This document shows, in pieces, positions 24,806-34,953 of a DNA stretch of 36,501 bases. This stretch comes from Saprospiraceae bacterium (GTDB taxonomy: Bacteria; Bacteroidota; Bacteroidia; Chitinophagales; Saprospiraceae), in the NCBI GenBank assembly GCA_020847915.1, contig JADLBE010000106.1, positions 1 through 36,501 on the forward strand, written 5' to 3'. Numbering within the stretch: position 1 is the stretch's first letter; every line of letters begins with the position of its first letter. Under the pieces are notes generated by a model. It had not been told where the DNA came from and did not search any database. It saw only the letters and a list, made by a program, of their open reading frames with translations. Made by a program: the position numbers and the translations under genes.

Positions 24806-24895
24806 AAAAAATCCGCGTTTATCCGCGTTCGCAAGATCCGCGTTATCCGCGTTCCAATAAGGATGCCGGGAGAAGCGCGGACGGCGCGGATTTTT
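24806..24895. repeat. ATCCGCGTT repeat cluster with inverted ends
   Basis: ATCCGCGTT occurs four times between 24811 and 24854, two pairs separated by CGCAAG. The left part (24806-24829, AAAAATCCGCG...) is inverted with respect to 24874-24895 (...CGCGGATTTTT). The element fills the gap between the DinB-like gene and the TonB-dependent receptor. The A5/T5 ends and GC stems could act as a bidirectional terminator. Similar ATCCGCG strings are frequent between genes in Bacteroidota, in my recollection. Confidence 0.7.
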
Positions 24896-24965
24896 ATTCG
24901 TCAAAAAATTGTGACATCCCCAATTCCCAGACCTGCCTTATCCTTGCGCCGCTAAAACCACCCTT

Positions 24966-26828
24966 ATGCGCAAACGATGTTTGGCCGGCATGGCCTTATG
25001 TTTTGTTTTTCAGAATCTTATTTCGCAAACCGACACCACCGGTCAGATTCCTGAACTAACCATCCGTGAAAACCGTCTCGAAATTCCCTTTTCCCAACAA
25101 AGCAGAACCATACAGGTTTTGAACCGCCAACAACTCGACGCCATGCCCGTGCACACCGTAGCGGAGGCCTTGCAGCAACTGGCAGGTGTGGATGTGCGGC
25201 AACGCGGACCGTTCGGCGTCCAGGCCGACATCCACGTGCGCGGCGGCAGTTTCGACCAGGTGCTCGTGCTCATCAACGGCGTACGATTGAGCGATCCTCA
25301 AACGGGCCACCACGTGATGAATTTGCCTGTGGACTGGTCGGCCATCGAACGTATCGAAGTTTTGAAAGGTCCTGGCGCCCGCATTTACGGCCAAAATGCC
25401 TTTGCCTGTGCGGTAAACATCGTGACCAAATCGCCTGGTAAGCCTGCGCTTGAAATCGGCGTTTCGGCTGGTGATTTTGGGTATTTTCAGGGACAACTGT
25501 ACGCCGCAGCAGCCACCGGAGGCGTAACACACCAGTTGAGCGCTTCAACCGATGTGTCGGACGGCTACCGTTACAACACCGATTTTAACATTTGGAAAGG
25601 CTGGTACCAGGCACAGTGGACCGATGGCGGCGGGGGCGACTGGCGTCTGGGCGCGGGTATCGTGGACCAAAAATTCGGAGCGAACGGTTTTTACGGCAGA
25701 CTGGAATTTACCGACCAGTACGAAGAAGTACAAACCAACGTGGTGAGCCTCGATTACCGCAAACAGGTGAACAACTGGTTGTTTAAACCCCGCGTGTACT
25801 GGCGCCGTAACCAGGACGAGTGGGTGTTCCGCCGCGAAGACCCCGGGTTTTTTCGCAATTTTCACCTGAGCCAGGTGGGCGGCGTGGATTTGAACGGCGT
25901 TTGGAAAAACAGTTTGGGTGAAACAGGTTTGGGCGTCAGTGCCGAATACACGGCACTTTTCAGCAGCAACCTGGGCGACCGCGAACGTATGACTTACAAC
26001 GTGTTTGCAGAGCACCGTTTTTCCTTTTTGTACAACCACCTCGACGTGGTACCCGGCGTGGCCGTGAGCCATTTTACCGATTTTGGCACGTTTGTGTACC
26101 CGGGTATCGATGCGGGTTTAAGACTCAACAACCAATGGAAAATCATCGCCAACGCGGGGTACAACACGCGCATTCCCACGTTTACGGATCTGTATTACGA
26201 AGACGCCGGCAATGTGGGCAATCCGAATCTGGAGCCTGAAAAGGCGCTTTCTTTGGAAAGTGGCGTGCAGTACAACCACCGTGGATTGAACCTACAGGCA
26301 GCCGTGTTCAGCAGGGCCGGCACCAACCTCATCGATTGGGCGAAGGACAACGAAGCCGACAAATGGCAGGTGCGCAATTTTAATGATTTGGCCATGCGCG
26401 GCATCGACGTGTCGGCGAACTGGTACGTGCCGGCCATGACGGGCAAACAAAACGGGCTGCAACGCCTTACCCTGGGCTACTGCTACCTCGATGCCGATGT
26501 AAACACCGACGTGGCCTATTCGCGTTACACCCTCAACCACCTGCAACACCAGATCACAGCTTCCGCAGATGCCCGCTGGAAGTGGCTGAGCGGCAACGTA
26601 CGTGCGCGCTGGGCCGACAGGGTGACAACAAACACGGAAACGAAGGATGATTATTTCGTTGTGGATGCCGGTTTGAAAGCAAACACGGGTCGTTTTACTG
26701 TTTTTGCGGAAGCAACCAACCTTTTTGACGTCACGTACGGCGACATCCGGTATTCCGAAACGGCGGTATTGACCATGCCCGGACGGTGGTTTCGGGCAGG
26801 TTTACGGTATGTTTTTGTTGGTAAATAG
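24966..26828 (+). CDS. TonB-dependent outer-membrane receptor (BtuB/FecA-like)
   Basis: A 620-residue outer-membrane receptor with a signal peptide (to about residue 20). The plug domain (about 40-150) shows VAEALQQLAGVDVRQRG, VHVRGGSFDQVLVLINGVRLSDPQTGHH and IERIEVLKGPGARIYGQNAFACAVNIVTK. A 22-strand beta-barrel follows, with NLEPEKALSLESGVQY and VFAEATNLFDVTYGDIR near the end, closing in an aromatic-containing C-terminus (FRAGLRYVFVGK). It lacks the N-terminal carboxypeptidase-like domain of SusC proteins and has no SusD neighbour, so it is more like cobalamin or siderophore receptors. Substrate unknown. No cobalamin riboswitch was seen upstream. Confidence 0.92.
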   Translation: MRKRCLAGMALCFVFQNLISQTDTTGQIPELTIRENRLEIPFSQQSRTIQVLNRQQLDAMPVHTVAEALQQLAGVDVRQRGPFGVQADIHVRGGSFDQVLVLINGVRLSDPQTGHHVMNLPVDWSAIERIEVLKGPGARIYGQNAFACAVNIVTKSPGKPALEIGVSAGDFGYFQGQLYAAAATGGVTHQLSASTDVSDGYRYNTDFNIWKGWYQAQWTDGGGGDWRLGAGIVDQKFGANGFYGRLEFTDQYEEVQTNVVSLDYRKQVNNWLFKPRVYWRRNQDEWVFRREDPGFFRNFHLSQVGGVDLNGVWKNSLGETGLGVSAEYTALFSSNLGDRERMTYNVFAEHRFSFLYNHLDVVPGVAVSHFTDFGTFVYPGIDAGLRLNNQWKIIANAGYNTRIPTFTDLYYEDAGNVGNPNLEPEKALSLESGVQYNHRGLNLQAAVFSRAGTNLIDWAKDNEADKWQVRNFNDLAMRGIDVSANWYVPAMTGKQNGLQRLTLGYCYLDADVNTDVAYSRYTLNHLQHQITASADARWKWLSGNVRARWADRVTTNTETKDDYFVVDAGLKANTGRFTVFAEATNLFDVTYGDIRYSETAVLTMPGRWFRAGLRYVFVGK

Positions 26829-26838
26829 GGGATGGGAA

Positions 26839-27570
26839 TCAGGTACGCACGTACGTTTTCTTCTTGGGGTCGTACCGAAATTTCAGTTTTCGGCTGAACG
26901 GCGTTTCAGGTTTGTCTTTCAGTTTTTGAATGCCTTTTTGCACGAGAATGACGTCTGGAAGTCCATTTTTTACGGGATGGAACTCGATGTCGTTGGTCTC
27001 AAATTCGGTATAAGCAGCGGGTTTTTGCTCTTTTTCCCCAAAGGATGACATGTCGAACGAACCAATGTTTTCTCCTGAAAAAGGATCAAACAAGAGCCAT
27101 TTTTCATCGGTGACGCCGCTCGTGTACCACAGTTCCTGGATGCCGATGCAGGTTTTGGGCCCAAGGGTTTGCAACATAAAATTCAGTCGGCTGTATTCAC
27201 CGGGCGCGCCTTCGTGCAGTTTGTAATAAATTTTGTGGTCGCTCCAGCCGCCGTCTTTTACCCGAAGCCGTGCAAAGCCGTAAACGTATTTTTCCACGGA
27301 AAACAACACCCAGGATTCCAGTTCTTCATCCACCTGCCGCATCACCATGCTGTCTACCTGCACCTGAACGCCGTCGCCCTTCAAATCCTGCGCAGCTGCA
27401 AAGGCAGGCGATGTGTTGGGCAGGATCCATTGCTTGATTTTTTTGTTGTACGAAGCGCCAAGAATATCGGCCAAAAAACCCTCCGGTTTGGGTACGGTGC
27501 CGTACGTGACTTGTGCAAATGAATAAAAGGTTTGGGATAAAAAATACAGGATTACAACAAGGCGCATCAT
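26839..27570 (-). CDS. Secreted protein of unknown function
   Basis: The 243-residue protein has a signal peptide (MMRLVVILYFLSQTFYSFAQ). I do not recognise a family. The mature part has alternating short beta-type stretches (YVYGFARLRVKDGGWSDHKIYYKLHEG, RLNFMLQTLGPKTCIGIQELWYTSG) and ends in a very basic segment (FSRKLKFRYDPKKKTYVRT). No Cys lipobox and no T9SS C-terminus, so it is probably periplasmic. It converges on the TonB-dependent receptor gene; the two stops are about 10 nt apart. Either of two adjacent ATGs (27570 or 27567) could be the start. Confidence 0.75.
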   Translation of the reverse strand: MMRLVVILYFLSQTFYSFAQVTYGTVPKPEGFLADILGASYNKKIKQWILPNTSPAFAAAQDLKGDGVQVQVDSMVMRQVDEELESWVLFSVEKYVYGFARLRVKDGGWSDHKIYYKLHEGAPGEYSRLNFMLQTLGPKTCIGIQELWYTSGVTDEKWLLFDPFSGENIGSFDMSSFGEKEQKPAAYTEFETNDIEFHPVKNGLPDVILVQKGIQKLKDKPETPFSRKLKFRYDPKKKTYVRT

Positions 27571-27708
27571 GAATCAATCGGTTGGTGGTTAAAAGGATAA
27601 TGATTGCAAAAAAACAAAAAAGTATTGAACTCCGCATGTGTAGGTTGCGGCGTGAACGCCGCCTTATTTTTTTATGCGGTGTAAACGCCGCGTTGCGTGT
27701 TTTTTGAT
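27571..27708. other. Gap with two GC-stem hairpins
   Basis: No gene. Two hairpins of the TTYA/TRAA-loop family: GCGGCG-TGAA-CGCCGC (27647-27662) and GCGGTG-TAAA-CGCCGC (27676-27691, one G-U pair). They are an inverted counterpart of the cluster at 28190-28295 on the other side of the MITE-like element. Confidence 0.8.
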
Positions 27709-28055
27709 GGGGTTGTGCAAAAAGGGGGAGTTAGCCATTATTCAATAATTGTCGCCGAATAATCTATGGATTTAGGGGCTTCAGCCCCAACCCCTCCCCA
27801 ACCCATCGTCTTGTCATCCCAGCGAAGCGTGGGATCTGTTCCCTTATCCTGCATACCCTTTTTCATTTCAACAATGCTAATGATCAATAAGTTATACAAT
27901 CATATTGATCTCCAAGGAATGGAACAGATCCCACGCTTCGCTGGGATGACAAGTCGCTTGGGTTTGGGGAGGAAGGGGCTGAAGCCCCCGAAACCAAAGA
28001 TTATTCGGTAGTGAAAATTAAATTTAATACAACACTACCCTTTTTGCACAACCCC
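27709..28055. mobile_element. 347-bp MITE-like inverted-repeat element, no coding capacity
   Basis: The outer ends are perfect 18-bp inverted repeats: GGGGTTGTGCAAAAAGGG (27709-27726) and its complement (28038-28055). Moving inward, ATTATTCGG-type segments, a GGGGC-TTCA-GCCCC hairpin (27775-27788) and its mirror (27975-27988) follow. Then come a pyrimidine-rich stretch and a perfect 33-bp inverted pair (27810-27842 and 27921-27953). The centre (27843-27920) is AT-rich. No transposase is present and no clear target duplication is visible. This is the architecture of a non-autonomous element moved in trans. It lies next to the amidase gene. Confidence 0.8.
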
Positions 28056-28189
28056 TGGTACATTGCGTTACCGGAGGTGCTCACGCCTTGGTGCCGGAAG
28101 TAGCAAAGGAAGATGGTGCGGTTTTAGAAATGGCTACAGATTTTGCGCAATTGACCCTTCCCGAAAGCCATGGGTGCACGTCCGGTAAC

Positions 28190-28295
28190 GCGGCGTTCAC
28201 GCCGCAACGTACCAACGGCATTTATGCCGCATCAAAAAAACGTACCAACGGCGCGTTTACGCCGATTTAAAAAAAATGCCGGCGGCATTTATGCC
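28190..28295. repeat. Cluster of four TTYA-loop hairpins at the 3' end of the amidase gene
   Basis: Hairpins are GCGGCG-TTCA-CGCCGC (28190-28205), CGGCA-TTTA-TGCCG (28216-28229), an imperfect CGGCGCG-TTTA-CGCCG (28249-28264) and GGCA-TTTA-TGCC (28284-28295). The last overlaps the amidase stop codon. ACGTACCAACGGC occurs twice (from about 28207 and about 28240), giving a tandem unit of about 33 nt with different stem-loops in each copy. Confidence 0.8.
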
Positions 28296-29779
28296 AATTC
28301 ACCCGGTACCGCATCAAACCACGGACTTGCTTTTTCGAGTTGTGAAGCCAGCCTGATCAGCAAATCCTCCGCTCCGAATGGCGCGGTAAACATCACACCG
28401 ACCGGCAGGTTTTCTTCAGGTGTGCGGAAAAGCGGCACCGACATGCTGGGCTGGCCGGTCATGTTGGCAAAGGCCGTCCAGGGAATCCAGCCGAAGATTT
28501 TTTCGGCCAGGGGGTCCACCTGGCTGCGTACGGCAGCGCTCATACCCAGGGTGTTCACCAAATCGACCAGCCGTTTTTCGGAAGCTGTATTCTGCAATGC
28601 ACCTATTGCAATGGGCCGTGCAGCTACCGTCGGGGTAAGCAACAGGTCGTATTTTTCATGAAAAACAGCGGTACGGCGGGTGAGGTCGTTCCAGCGGCGT
28701 TTGGCCTCGGCATATTCGAGAGCCGAAAACCCTTTTCCAAGCAGGTGCAAAGCATAAGTATTGGGCTCTACATCGGACGGACGCACTTTTCTGCCCAAAA
28801 ACGTGCTCATTACATTGATTTCAGCAGCAGTTTCAGCAGCAACTACGGTAAGGAAAGCCTTGGTTAAGTCTTCTTTTTGATAAGGTAGTGCACAGTTTTC
28901 CACCTCATGCCCCAGCAAACGCAGAATGTTTACGGCGTTGTCGATGGCATCTCTGCAAGCATCGTCGACAGGCAAGCCGAGCACGTGATCGCACGACACC
29001 CCGATGCGCAAACGTCCGGGATCGGCGCCAACTTCCTGTAGGTAAGGACGCGAAGGCGCCGCGATGACGAACGGATCGCCGGGCATGCCACCTTGCATGG
29101 CATCGAGGTAAGCGGCCGTGTCGCGTACACTGCGGCTAACGCAGCCTTCCACGATGGCGCCGCCCCAACCTTCTCCGTAACGGGGACCTATGGGTATCCT
29201 TCCACGCGATGGTTTTAGGCCAAAAATGCCACAACAGGAAGCCGGTATCCGTATGCTGCCACCGCCATCACTTGCTGTAGCCATGGGCACCACACCGGCA
29301 GCCACGGCGGCCGCGGAACCTCCGCTCGAGCCTCCCGTGGTAAAGTTGGTGTTCCAGGGATTCCGTGCTGGACCAAACAATTTGGGTTCGGTGAAAGGGG
29401 TGAGTCCGAATTCGGGTGTATTGGTTTTGCCAAAAATCACCAGACCGGCTTTTTTGATGCGCTGAACAGCATGGCTGTCTTCCGGGGAGATAAAGTTGCT
29501 GTAACCTTTCGATCCGACACGCATGTGCGTTCCGGCAAGTTCGAGACCGAGGTCTTTGATCAGAAAAGGTACGCCTGCAAAAGTTTGGAAAGCATGGTTT
29601 TCGCGGGCTGCCGACCTTCCGAAGGCATACAACGGCTCTACAACGGCGTTGATGTTCGGGTTAACGGCATCGAGGCGTGCGATGGCAATTTCGAGAAGTT
29701 CGGCGGGATTGGTTTCCCCCTGACGTATAAGCTGTGCGAGGGCGAGGGCGTCGAATTGGCGGTAATGTGAGAAATTCAT
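28289..29779 (-). CDS. Amidase-signature (AS) family amidohydrolase
   Basis: The 496-residue cytoplasmic enzyme belongs to the amidase signature superfamily, which hydrolyses amides through a Ser-cisSer-Lys triad. Lys75 lies in VPFLIKDLG, the cis-Ser in [16 protein letters not shown] (Ser151/152), and the nucleophile is Ser175 in [20 protein letters not shown] (120-128) and [12 protein letters not shown] are also typical. It stands alone, with no gatB or gatC nearby, so it is more likely a metabolic amidase than the GatA subunit. Substrate unknown. Its start codon abuts the inverted-repeat element 29779-30079, so its promoter must lie in that element or beyond. Confidence 0.92.
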   Translation of the reverse strand: MNFSHYRQFDALALAQLIRQGETNPAELLEIAIARLDAVNPNINAVVEPLYAFGRSAARENHAFQTFAGVPFLIKDLGLELAGTHMRVGSKGYSNFISPEDSHAVQRIKKAGLVIFGKTNTPEFGLTPFTEPKLFGPARNPWNTNFTTGGSSGGSAAAVAAGVVPMATASDGGGSIRIPASCCGIFGLKPSRGRIPIGPRYGEGWGGAIVEGCVSRSVRDTAAYLDAMQGGMPGDPFVIAAPSRPYLQEVGADPGRLRIGVSCDHVLGLPVDDACRDAIDNAVNILRLLGHEVENCALPYQKEDLTKAFLTVVAAETAAEINVMSTFLGRKVRPSDVEPNTYALHLLGKGFSALEYAEAKRRWNDLTRRTAVFHEKYDLLLTPTVAARPIAIGALQNTASEKRLVDLVNTLGMSAAVRSQVDPLAEKIFGWIPWTAFANMTGQPSMSVPLFRTPEENLPVGVMFTAPFGAEDLLIRLASQLEKASPWFDAVPGELA

Positions 29780-30079
29780 TGTCTAAACCCGGATTTAAGG
29801 GATTTTGGGGATTGGGATTGGGATGGATTTGCTGGATTGGGATGGATGGGATTAGATTTTCTTTGTCCCGTGCTCTGCCGGGCTGACCATTAGATTTTTA
29901 AATGATGGATCAAATAAAGCTGTTTTTTCAAACACATCATCCCTTCTATACAATCAAATTATTTCAAGGGTAAACCCATGCCAAGCGAGGACCGAAAATC
30001 CCATCCCATCCATCCCAATCCTGCAAATCCATCCCAATCCCAATCCCCCCAATCCTAAAAATCCGGGTTAAGACAATTG
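29779..30079. repeat. About 300-bp inverted-repeat element with GGATTG-rich arms
   Basis: Left arm about 29779-29860, right arm about 29996-30079; each is ~80 nt and they are inverted with few mismatches. Both contain TTGTCT-AACCCGGATTT, then several GGGATTGGGATTGGGATGG-like units and GGATTTGC-GGATTGGGATGGATGGGAT. The loop (about 135 nt) holds TTTGTCCCGTGCTCTGCCGG (from 29862), which resembles the dispersed hairpin class at 14337. There is no ORF. It fills the whole gap: the left edge touches the amidase start codon and the right edge stops one base before the icd stop codon. Confidence 0.85.
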
Positions 30080-30080
30080 T

Positions 30081-31346
30081 TTACATGTTGCTGATGATCT
30101 CGGTACCGAACTCGGAACATTTGAGTTTGGTGGCGCCTTTCATCAGGCGTTCGAAGTCGTACGTCACGCGTTTTTTGCGGATGCTGCGTTCGATGCCTTT
30201 AACGATGAGTTTGGCGGCTTTGTCCCAGCCCATGTATTCGAGCATCATCACGCCCGACAGGATCACCGAAGATGGGTTTACCATGTCTTTGCCGGCGTAT
30301 TTGGGCGCCGTGCCGTGGGTTGCTTCAAAAATGGCGTGGCCGGTGAGGTAGTTGATGTTGGCGCCGGGAGCGATGCCGATACCACCTACCTGGGCAGCGA
30401 GTGCGTCGGAGATGTAATCGCCGTTGAGGTTGAGCGTAGCGATCATGTCGTATTCGGCCGGACGGAGCAGGATTTGCTGCAGAAAGGCGTCGGCGATGAC
30501 GTCTTTTACGAGCAATTTGCCGGCGGCGATGGCTTCCGACTGAGCTTTGTTGGCGGCGTCTTCACCTTTGTCGGCCTTAATGCGGTCGTACTGGTTCCAG
30601 GTGAACACACGGTCGCCGTATTCGCGTTCGGCGAGTTCGTAGCCCCAGTCCTTAAATTTGCCCTCGGTGAACTTCATGATGTTGCCTTTGTGCACGAGGG
30701 TAAGCGATTTGCGCTTGTATTTGAACGCGTATTCGATGGCCGAGCGCACGAGGCGTTCGGTGCCTTCGCTGGATACGGGTTTGATGCCGATGGACGACGT
30801 TTTGGGGAAACGGATTTTGTTTACACCCATTTCTTCCTGGAGGAAGGTGATCATTTTTTTAGCCTCGTCGGTACCTGCGAGGTATTCGATGCCGGCGTAG
30901 ATGTCTTCGGTGTTTTCACGGAAAATAACCATGTCTACCAATCCGGGTTCTTTCACCGGGCTGGGCACACCTTTGAACCAACGCACGGGGCGCAGGCAGG
31001 CGTAGAGGTCGAGCTGTTGGCGCAGGGCAACGTTGAGCGAACGAATACCGCCGCCAACGGGCGTGGTGAGTGGTCCTTTGATGGCGACTTTGAATTCGTC
31101 GATCACTTTCAGGGTCTCATCGGGGAGCCAGCTGCCTGTTTTGTTGAAAGCTTTTTCGCCGGCGAGCACTTCGCGCCAAACGATTTTGCGTTTGCCTAAG
31201 TATGCTTTTTCAACCGCAGCATCGATAACACGTACGGATGCAGCCCAGATGTCGGCGCCGGTGCCGTCTCCTTCGATGAACGGGATGATGGGGTCGCTGG
31301 GCACTTTCAGCTTGCCTTTTTTGATGGTAATTGCGGAACCTGTCAT
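30081..31346 (-). CDS. icd: NADP-dependent isocitrate dehydrogenase
   Basis: TCA-cycle enzyme that converts isocitrate and NADP+ to 2-oxoglutarate, CO2 and NADPH. The 421-residue length matches bacterial homodimeric Icd (E. coli 416). Motifs are [13 protein letters not shown] (21-33), the substrate loop [13 protein letters not shown] (98-110) whose Ser103 corresponds to the regulatory Ser113 of E. coli, [48 protein letters not shown] and [19 protein letters not shown]. The Lys-Tyr in APKYAG matches the NADP-specific determinants. No icd kinase gene is in the window. Transcription is probably from its own promoter in the 120-nt gap downstream of waaA. Confidence 0.96.
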   Translation of the reverse strand: MTGSAITIKKGKLKVPSDPIIPFIEGDGTGADIWAASVRVIDAAVEKAYLGKRKIVWREVLAGEKAFNKTGSWLPDETLKVIDEFKVAIKGPLTTPVGGGIRSLNVALRQQLDLYACLRPVRWFKGVPSPVKEPGLVDMVIFRENTEDIYAGIEYLAGTDEAKKMITFLQEEMGVNKIRFPKTSSIGIKPVSSEGTERLVRSAIEYAFKYKRKSLTLVHKGNIMKFTEGKFKDWGYELAEREYGDRVFTWNQYDRIKADKGEDAANKAQSEAIAAGKLLVKDVIADAFLQQILLRPAEYDMIATLNLNGDYISDALAAQVGGIGIAPGANINYLTGHAIFEATHGTAPKYAGKDMVNPSSVILSGVMMLEYMGWDKAAKLIVKGIERSIRKKRVTYDFERLMKGATKLKCSEFGTEIISNM

Positions 31347-31466
31347 TGTAGTTGTACTTATTTGATCGTTGGAAAAAAGGGTTTTATGGAAGCGCTGCGA
31401 AGGTAGGAAGCCAAAGGCGAAAAAAAGGCCCGACCCAAGGGTAATTCTTATAAAAAAAATGAAATT

Positions 31467-32729
31467 TCAGCGCAAATCGGGCATTTTTTCCCCGAGCCAG
31501 GTCAGGATGGTTCGGGTGGCGCCTTTGTTTTTCAACAAATAGGCAACAACAGCGGCGGATGCTTTGGCGCGGTTTTCCGGAACGGACAAAGTTTCGAGTT
31601 GCCATTTCAACGCCGGAGCATCACGCACTACAAACGCACCGCCCGTTGTTACAAACTGCCTTGCTTCTTCAAATTTTTCATATTTCGGACCAAACAAAAC
31701 GGGCAATCCCCAGGCGGCAGGTTCCAACGTATTGTGGATGCCTTTACCAAATCCGCCGCCGATCCAGGCCGCCGTGCCGTATCGGTACAAGGTGTTGAGC
31801 AACCCCACGTTGTCGATCAGCAACACCCTAGCCTTTGCCGCCGTTTCGGGTGTAGCCGCCGAATAACGCAAAACAGTACCTGGGTGGGCGAACGTCGCGA
31901 TTTGTTTTTCCAGCTTTTCGAGGTGTGCCTCCGAAGGAACATGCGGCGCAATCACCAGTTTCCATCCGGCGGGTTCGTTCAAAACCGCGGGAAGGATGAT
32001 GGCCTCGTCGGCCGGCCACGAACTGCCGGCGATCAACGTCCGTGATTGACCTGCAAAAGCAGCCACCACTACATTTTCTCCGGCTTGTTCGGCGAGGTCG
32101 AGCACGCGGTCCACACGCGTATCGCCGGCAACGGTCACTTCGGTAAAACCTATGTTTTTTAAAAGATCAAACGAAGCCTGGTCCTGTACAAACACATGGC
32201 TGAAACTACCCAACATACGCCGCCAGAAACCTCCCCAGGATTTAAAAAACGGCTGGGCAGGCCTGAAAAGGGCTGAAATGAGCAGGGTAGGGACGTTGCG
32301 TTTGTGAAGTTCCAAAAGGGTGTTTGCCCAAAATTCATATTTCACAAAAACAGCCACGTCGGGTTGTACCAGGTTTACAAAGGCGCGTGCATTGGTTGGC
32401 GTATCGGCAGGCAGGTAAAAGACATGGTCCGCCAGCGGGTAGTTTTTCCGTATTTCGTAGCCTGACGGCGAAAAAAAGGTGAGCACCATTTCCCAATCGG
32501 GATGTTTATCCCGGAAAACCTCTATCAATGGCCTGCCCTGTTCAAATTCGCCGAGTGATGCGGCATGAACCCAAATTCTGGACTTGTTTTTCTCCCCCAA
32601 TTTTTCGGCATAACGTGTGCGCCATTGGGCGCGGCCTTCCAGCCAAAGCCGTGCTTTGGGAGAAAAAAGTGCGCCGATTCGGATCAAAGCGACATACAAA
32701 ACGATGCCGGCGTTGTACAGGAGATTCAA
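31467..32729 (-). CDS. waaA: 3-deoxy-D-manno-octulosonic acid (Kdo) transferase WaaA
   Basis: A GT30-family inner-membrane-associated enzyme that adds Kdo to lipid IVA in lipopolysaccharide synthesis. The 420-residue protein has an N-terminal membrane anchor (about 4-24), then RIWVHAASLGEFEQGRPLIE where Glu61 matches the catalytic base of the family. VLTFFSPSGYEIRKNYPLAD, KYEFWANTLLELHKRNVPTLLISA, DTRVDRVLD, and the GT-B C-terminal half AAWIGGGFGKGIHNTLEPAAWGLPVLFGPKYEKFEEA follow. Its start overlaps the stop of the upstream beta-barrel gene by 4 nt, so the pair is translationally coupled. The waaA product implies an LPS-bearing outer membrane. Confidence 0.95.
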   Translation of the reverse strand: MNLLYNAGIVLYVALIRIGALFSPKARLWLEGRAQWRTRYAEKLGEKNKSRIWVHAASLGEFEQGRPLIEVFRDKHPDWEMVLTFFSPSGYEIRKNYPLADHVFYLPADTPTNARAFVNLVQPDVAVFVKYEFWANTLLELHKRNVPTLLISALFRPAQPFFKSWGGFWRRMLGSFSHVFVQDQASFDLLKNIGFTEVTVAGDTRVDRVLDLAEQAGENVVVAAFAGQSRTLIAGSSWPADEAIILPAVLNEPAGWKLVIAPHVPSEAHLEKLEKQIATFAHPGTVLRYSAATPETAAKARVLLIDNVGLLNTLYRYGTAAWIGGGFGKGIHNTLEPAAWGLPVLFGPKYEKFEEARQFVTTGGAFVVRDAPALKWQLETLSVPENRAKASAAVVAYLLKNKGATRTILTWLGEKMPDLR

Positions 32730-33502
32730 TAGTAAATTTTTTCTTGCATGCTGGTGTAAAACGGCAAAGTCCAGCCAAAACGGATACCGATGCGCAAATC
32801 GAGACGGTTTTCATCAAGTTTGCGCCGGTCGCTGAAATCCCATTCGCGGCGTGTGTTGGTAAATCCCTGGTTGAATTCAAAACCGGCATACCAGTTGATG
32901 CGGCCCTGGGCGCCCAAACTTTGGTAACCAATGAACTCGTTGAGTGCGAGTCCGGCGGTGAGGCGGTCGTACCCTTTGAGGTAATCGCCCGTGAGTTGGG
33001 TTACGGTGCGGGAGTCGTCCTGGACCCTTATTTTGTGTTGCAGCCATCCGGCGCCGAGCGTGACCCTCAAACCGGATCGAGTACCTTCGATGGGAAACAT
33101 CCTACCCACCAAAGCGCCTGCGTAAAAGCCGCGTTCGCGCAACACCACGGATGCGACGAGACGGTCGTTGCCGATGATTTCACCTTCGGGGGTACGCAGG
33201 ATGTCGAGCGGGTCTTCTTTAACCTGGCCGCCGAAAAAATAATAGGTTTCGCCACCGATGATCCAGTTGTTTTCGCCGAGGCGTTCGAGGCCCAAACCGG
33301 CAGAACCATCTGAACCAAACCGGTCGGCCATATCGCCTGCGGGTATGTGGAAGCCACCGTTGAGGTGCAGCAAAATCGCACTACCTTTGTTGCGAAAATC
33401 CGTGCCTTCCGGGTGTTCTGGAAAACGTTTTTGTGCCCGGGCATCGGTGAACATCGCCAGAAGCATCGGCAGCAAGACAAGGAAACGTACAAAATACATC
33501 AT
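32726..33502 (-). CDS. Outer-membrane beta-barrel protein, coupled to waaA
   Basis: The 258-residue protein has a signal peptide (to about residue 23, MYFVRFLVLLPMLLAMFTDARAQ). The mature part is amphipathic beta strands, many with alternating hydrophobic residues and Gly/aromatic turns (GSAGLGLERL, WIIGGETYYFFGG, YAGALVGRMFP, LRVTLGAGWLQHKIRV, LALNEFIGYQSLG, WYAGFEFNQGF, LRIGIRFGWTLPFY). This suggests an 8-12-stranded outer-membrane barrel. No named family recognised. The 4-nt overlap with waaA suggests a role tied to the outer membrane, but this is inference. A -7-like TATTTTTG lies on the - strand at 33532-33539. Confidence 0.75.
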   Translation of the reverse strand: MMYFVRFLVLLPMLLAMFTDARAQKRFPEHPEGTDFRNKGSAILLHLNGGFHIPAGDMADRFGSDGSAGLGLERLGENNWIIGGETYYFFGGQVKEDPLDILRTPEGEIIGNDRLVASVVLRERGFYAGALVGRMFPIEGTRSGLRVTLGAGWLQHKIRVQDDSRTVTQLTGDYLKGYDRLTAGLALNEFIGYQSLGAQGRINWYAGFEFNQGFTNTRREWDFSDRRKLDENRLDLRIGIRFGWTLPFYTSMQEKIYY

Positions 33503-33523
33503 CTATTCAGTTTAGACATTGCT

Positions 33524-34937
<1,414 letters not shown>

Positions 34938-34939
<2 letters not shown>

Positions 34940-34951
34940 GTGCTAAGTGCG
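34938..34951. repeat. Two-unit heptamer array after the FAD-oxidase stop
   Basis: AAGTGCT and AAGTGCG are adjacent 7-nt units that overlap the TAA stop (34937-34939) and run to the foot of the palindromic hairpin at 34954. They are too few to be sure of a tandem array, but match the heptamer habit of the other gaps. Confidence 0.4.
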
Positions 34952-34953
34952 AA

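Noticed and set aside
24785..24965. Cobalamin riboswitch ahead of the TonB-dependent receptor
   Set aside because: No B12-box-like conserved core could be found; the gap is mostly the ATCCGCGTT repeat and is too short for a full element.
27709..28055. Complete insertion sequence
   Set aside because: There is no transposase ORF and the length is only 347 bp, so at most it is a non-autonomous derivative.
28088..28270. 60-codon ORF next to the MITE-like element as a gene or gene remnant
   Set aside because: Its second half is made of the hairpin repeats and its first half has no recognisable similarity; no start context supports it.
30315..31199. 294-codon + strand ORF antisense to icd
   Set aside because: It mirrors icd codons; no domain, and icd motifs are complete on the other strand.
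33347..33523. Upstream start for the FAD-linked oxidase
   Set aside because: The extra 59 residues overlap the divergent beta-barrel gene and have no similarity to the family; ATG at 33524 gives the normal N-terminus.
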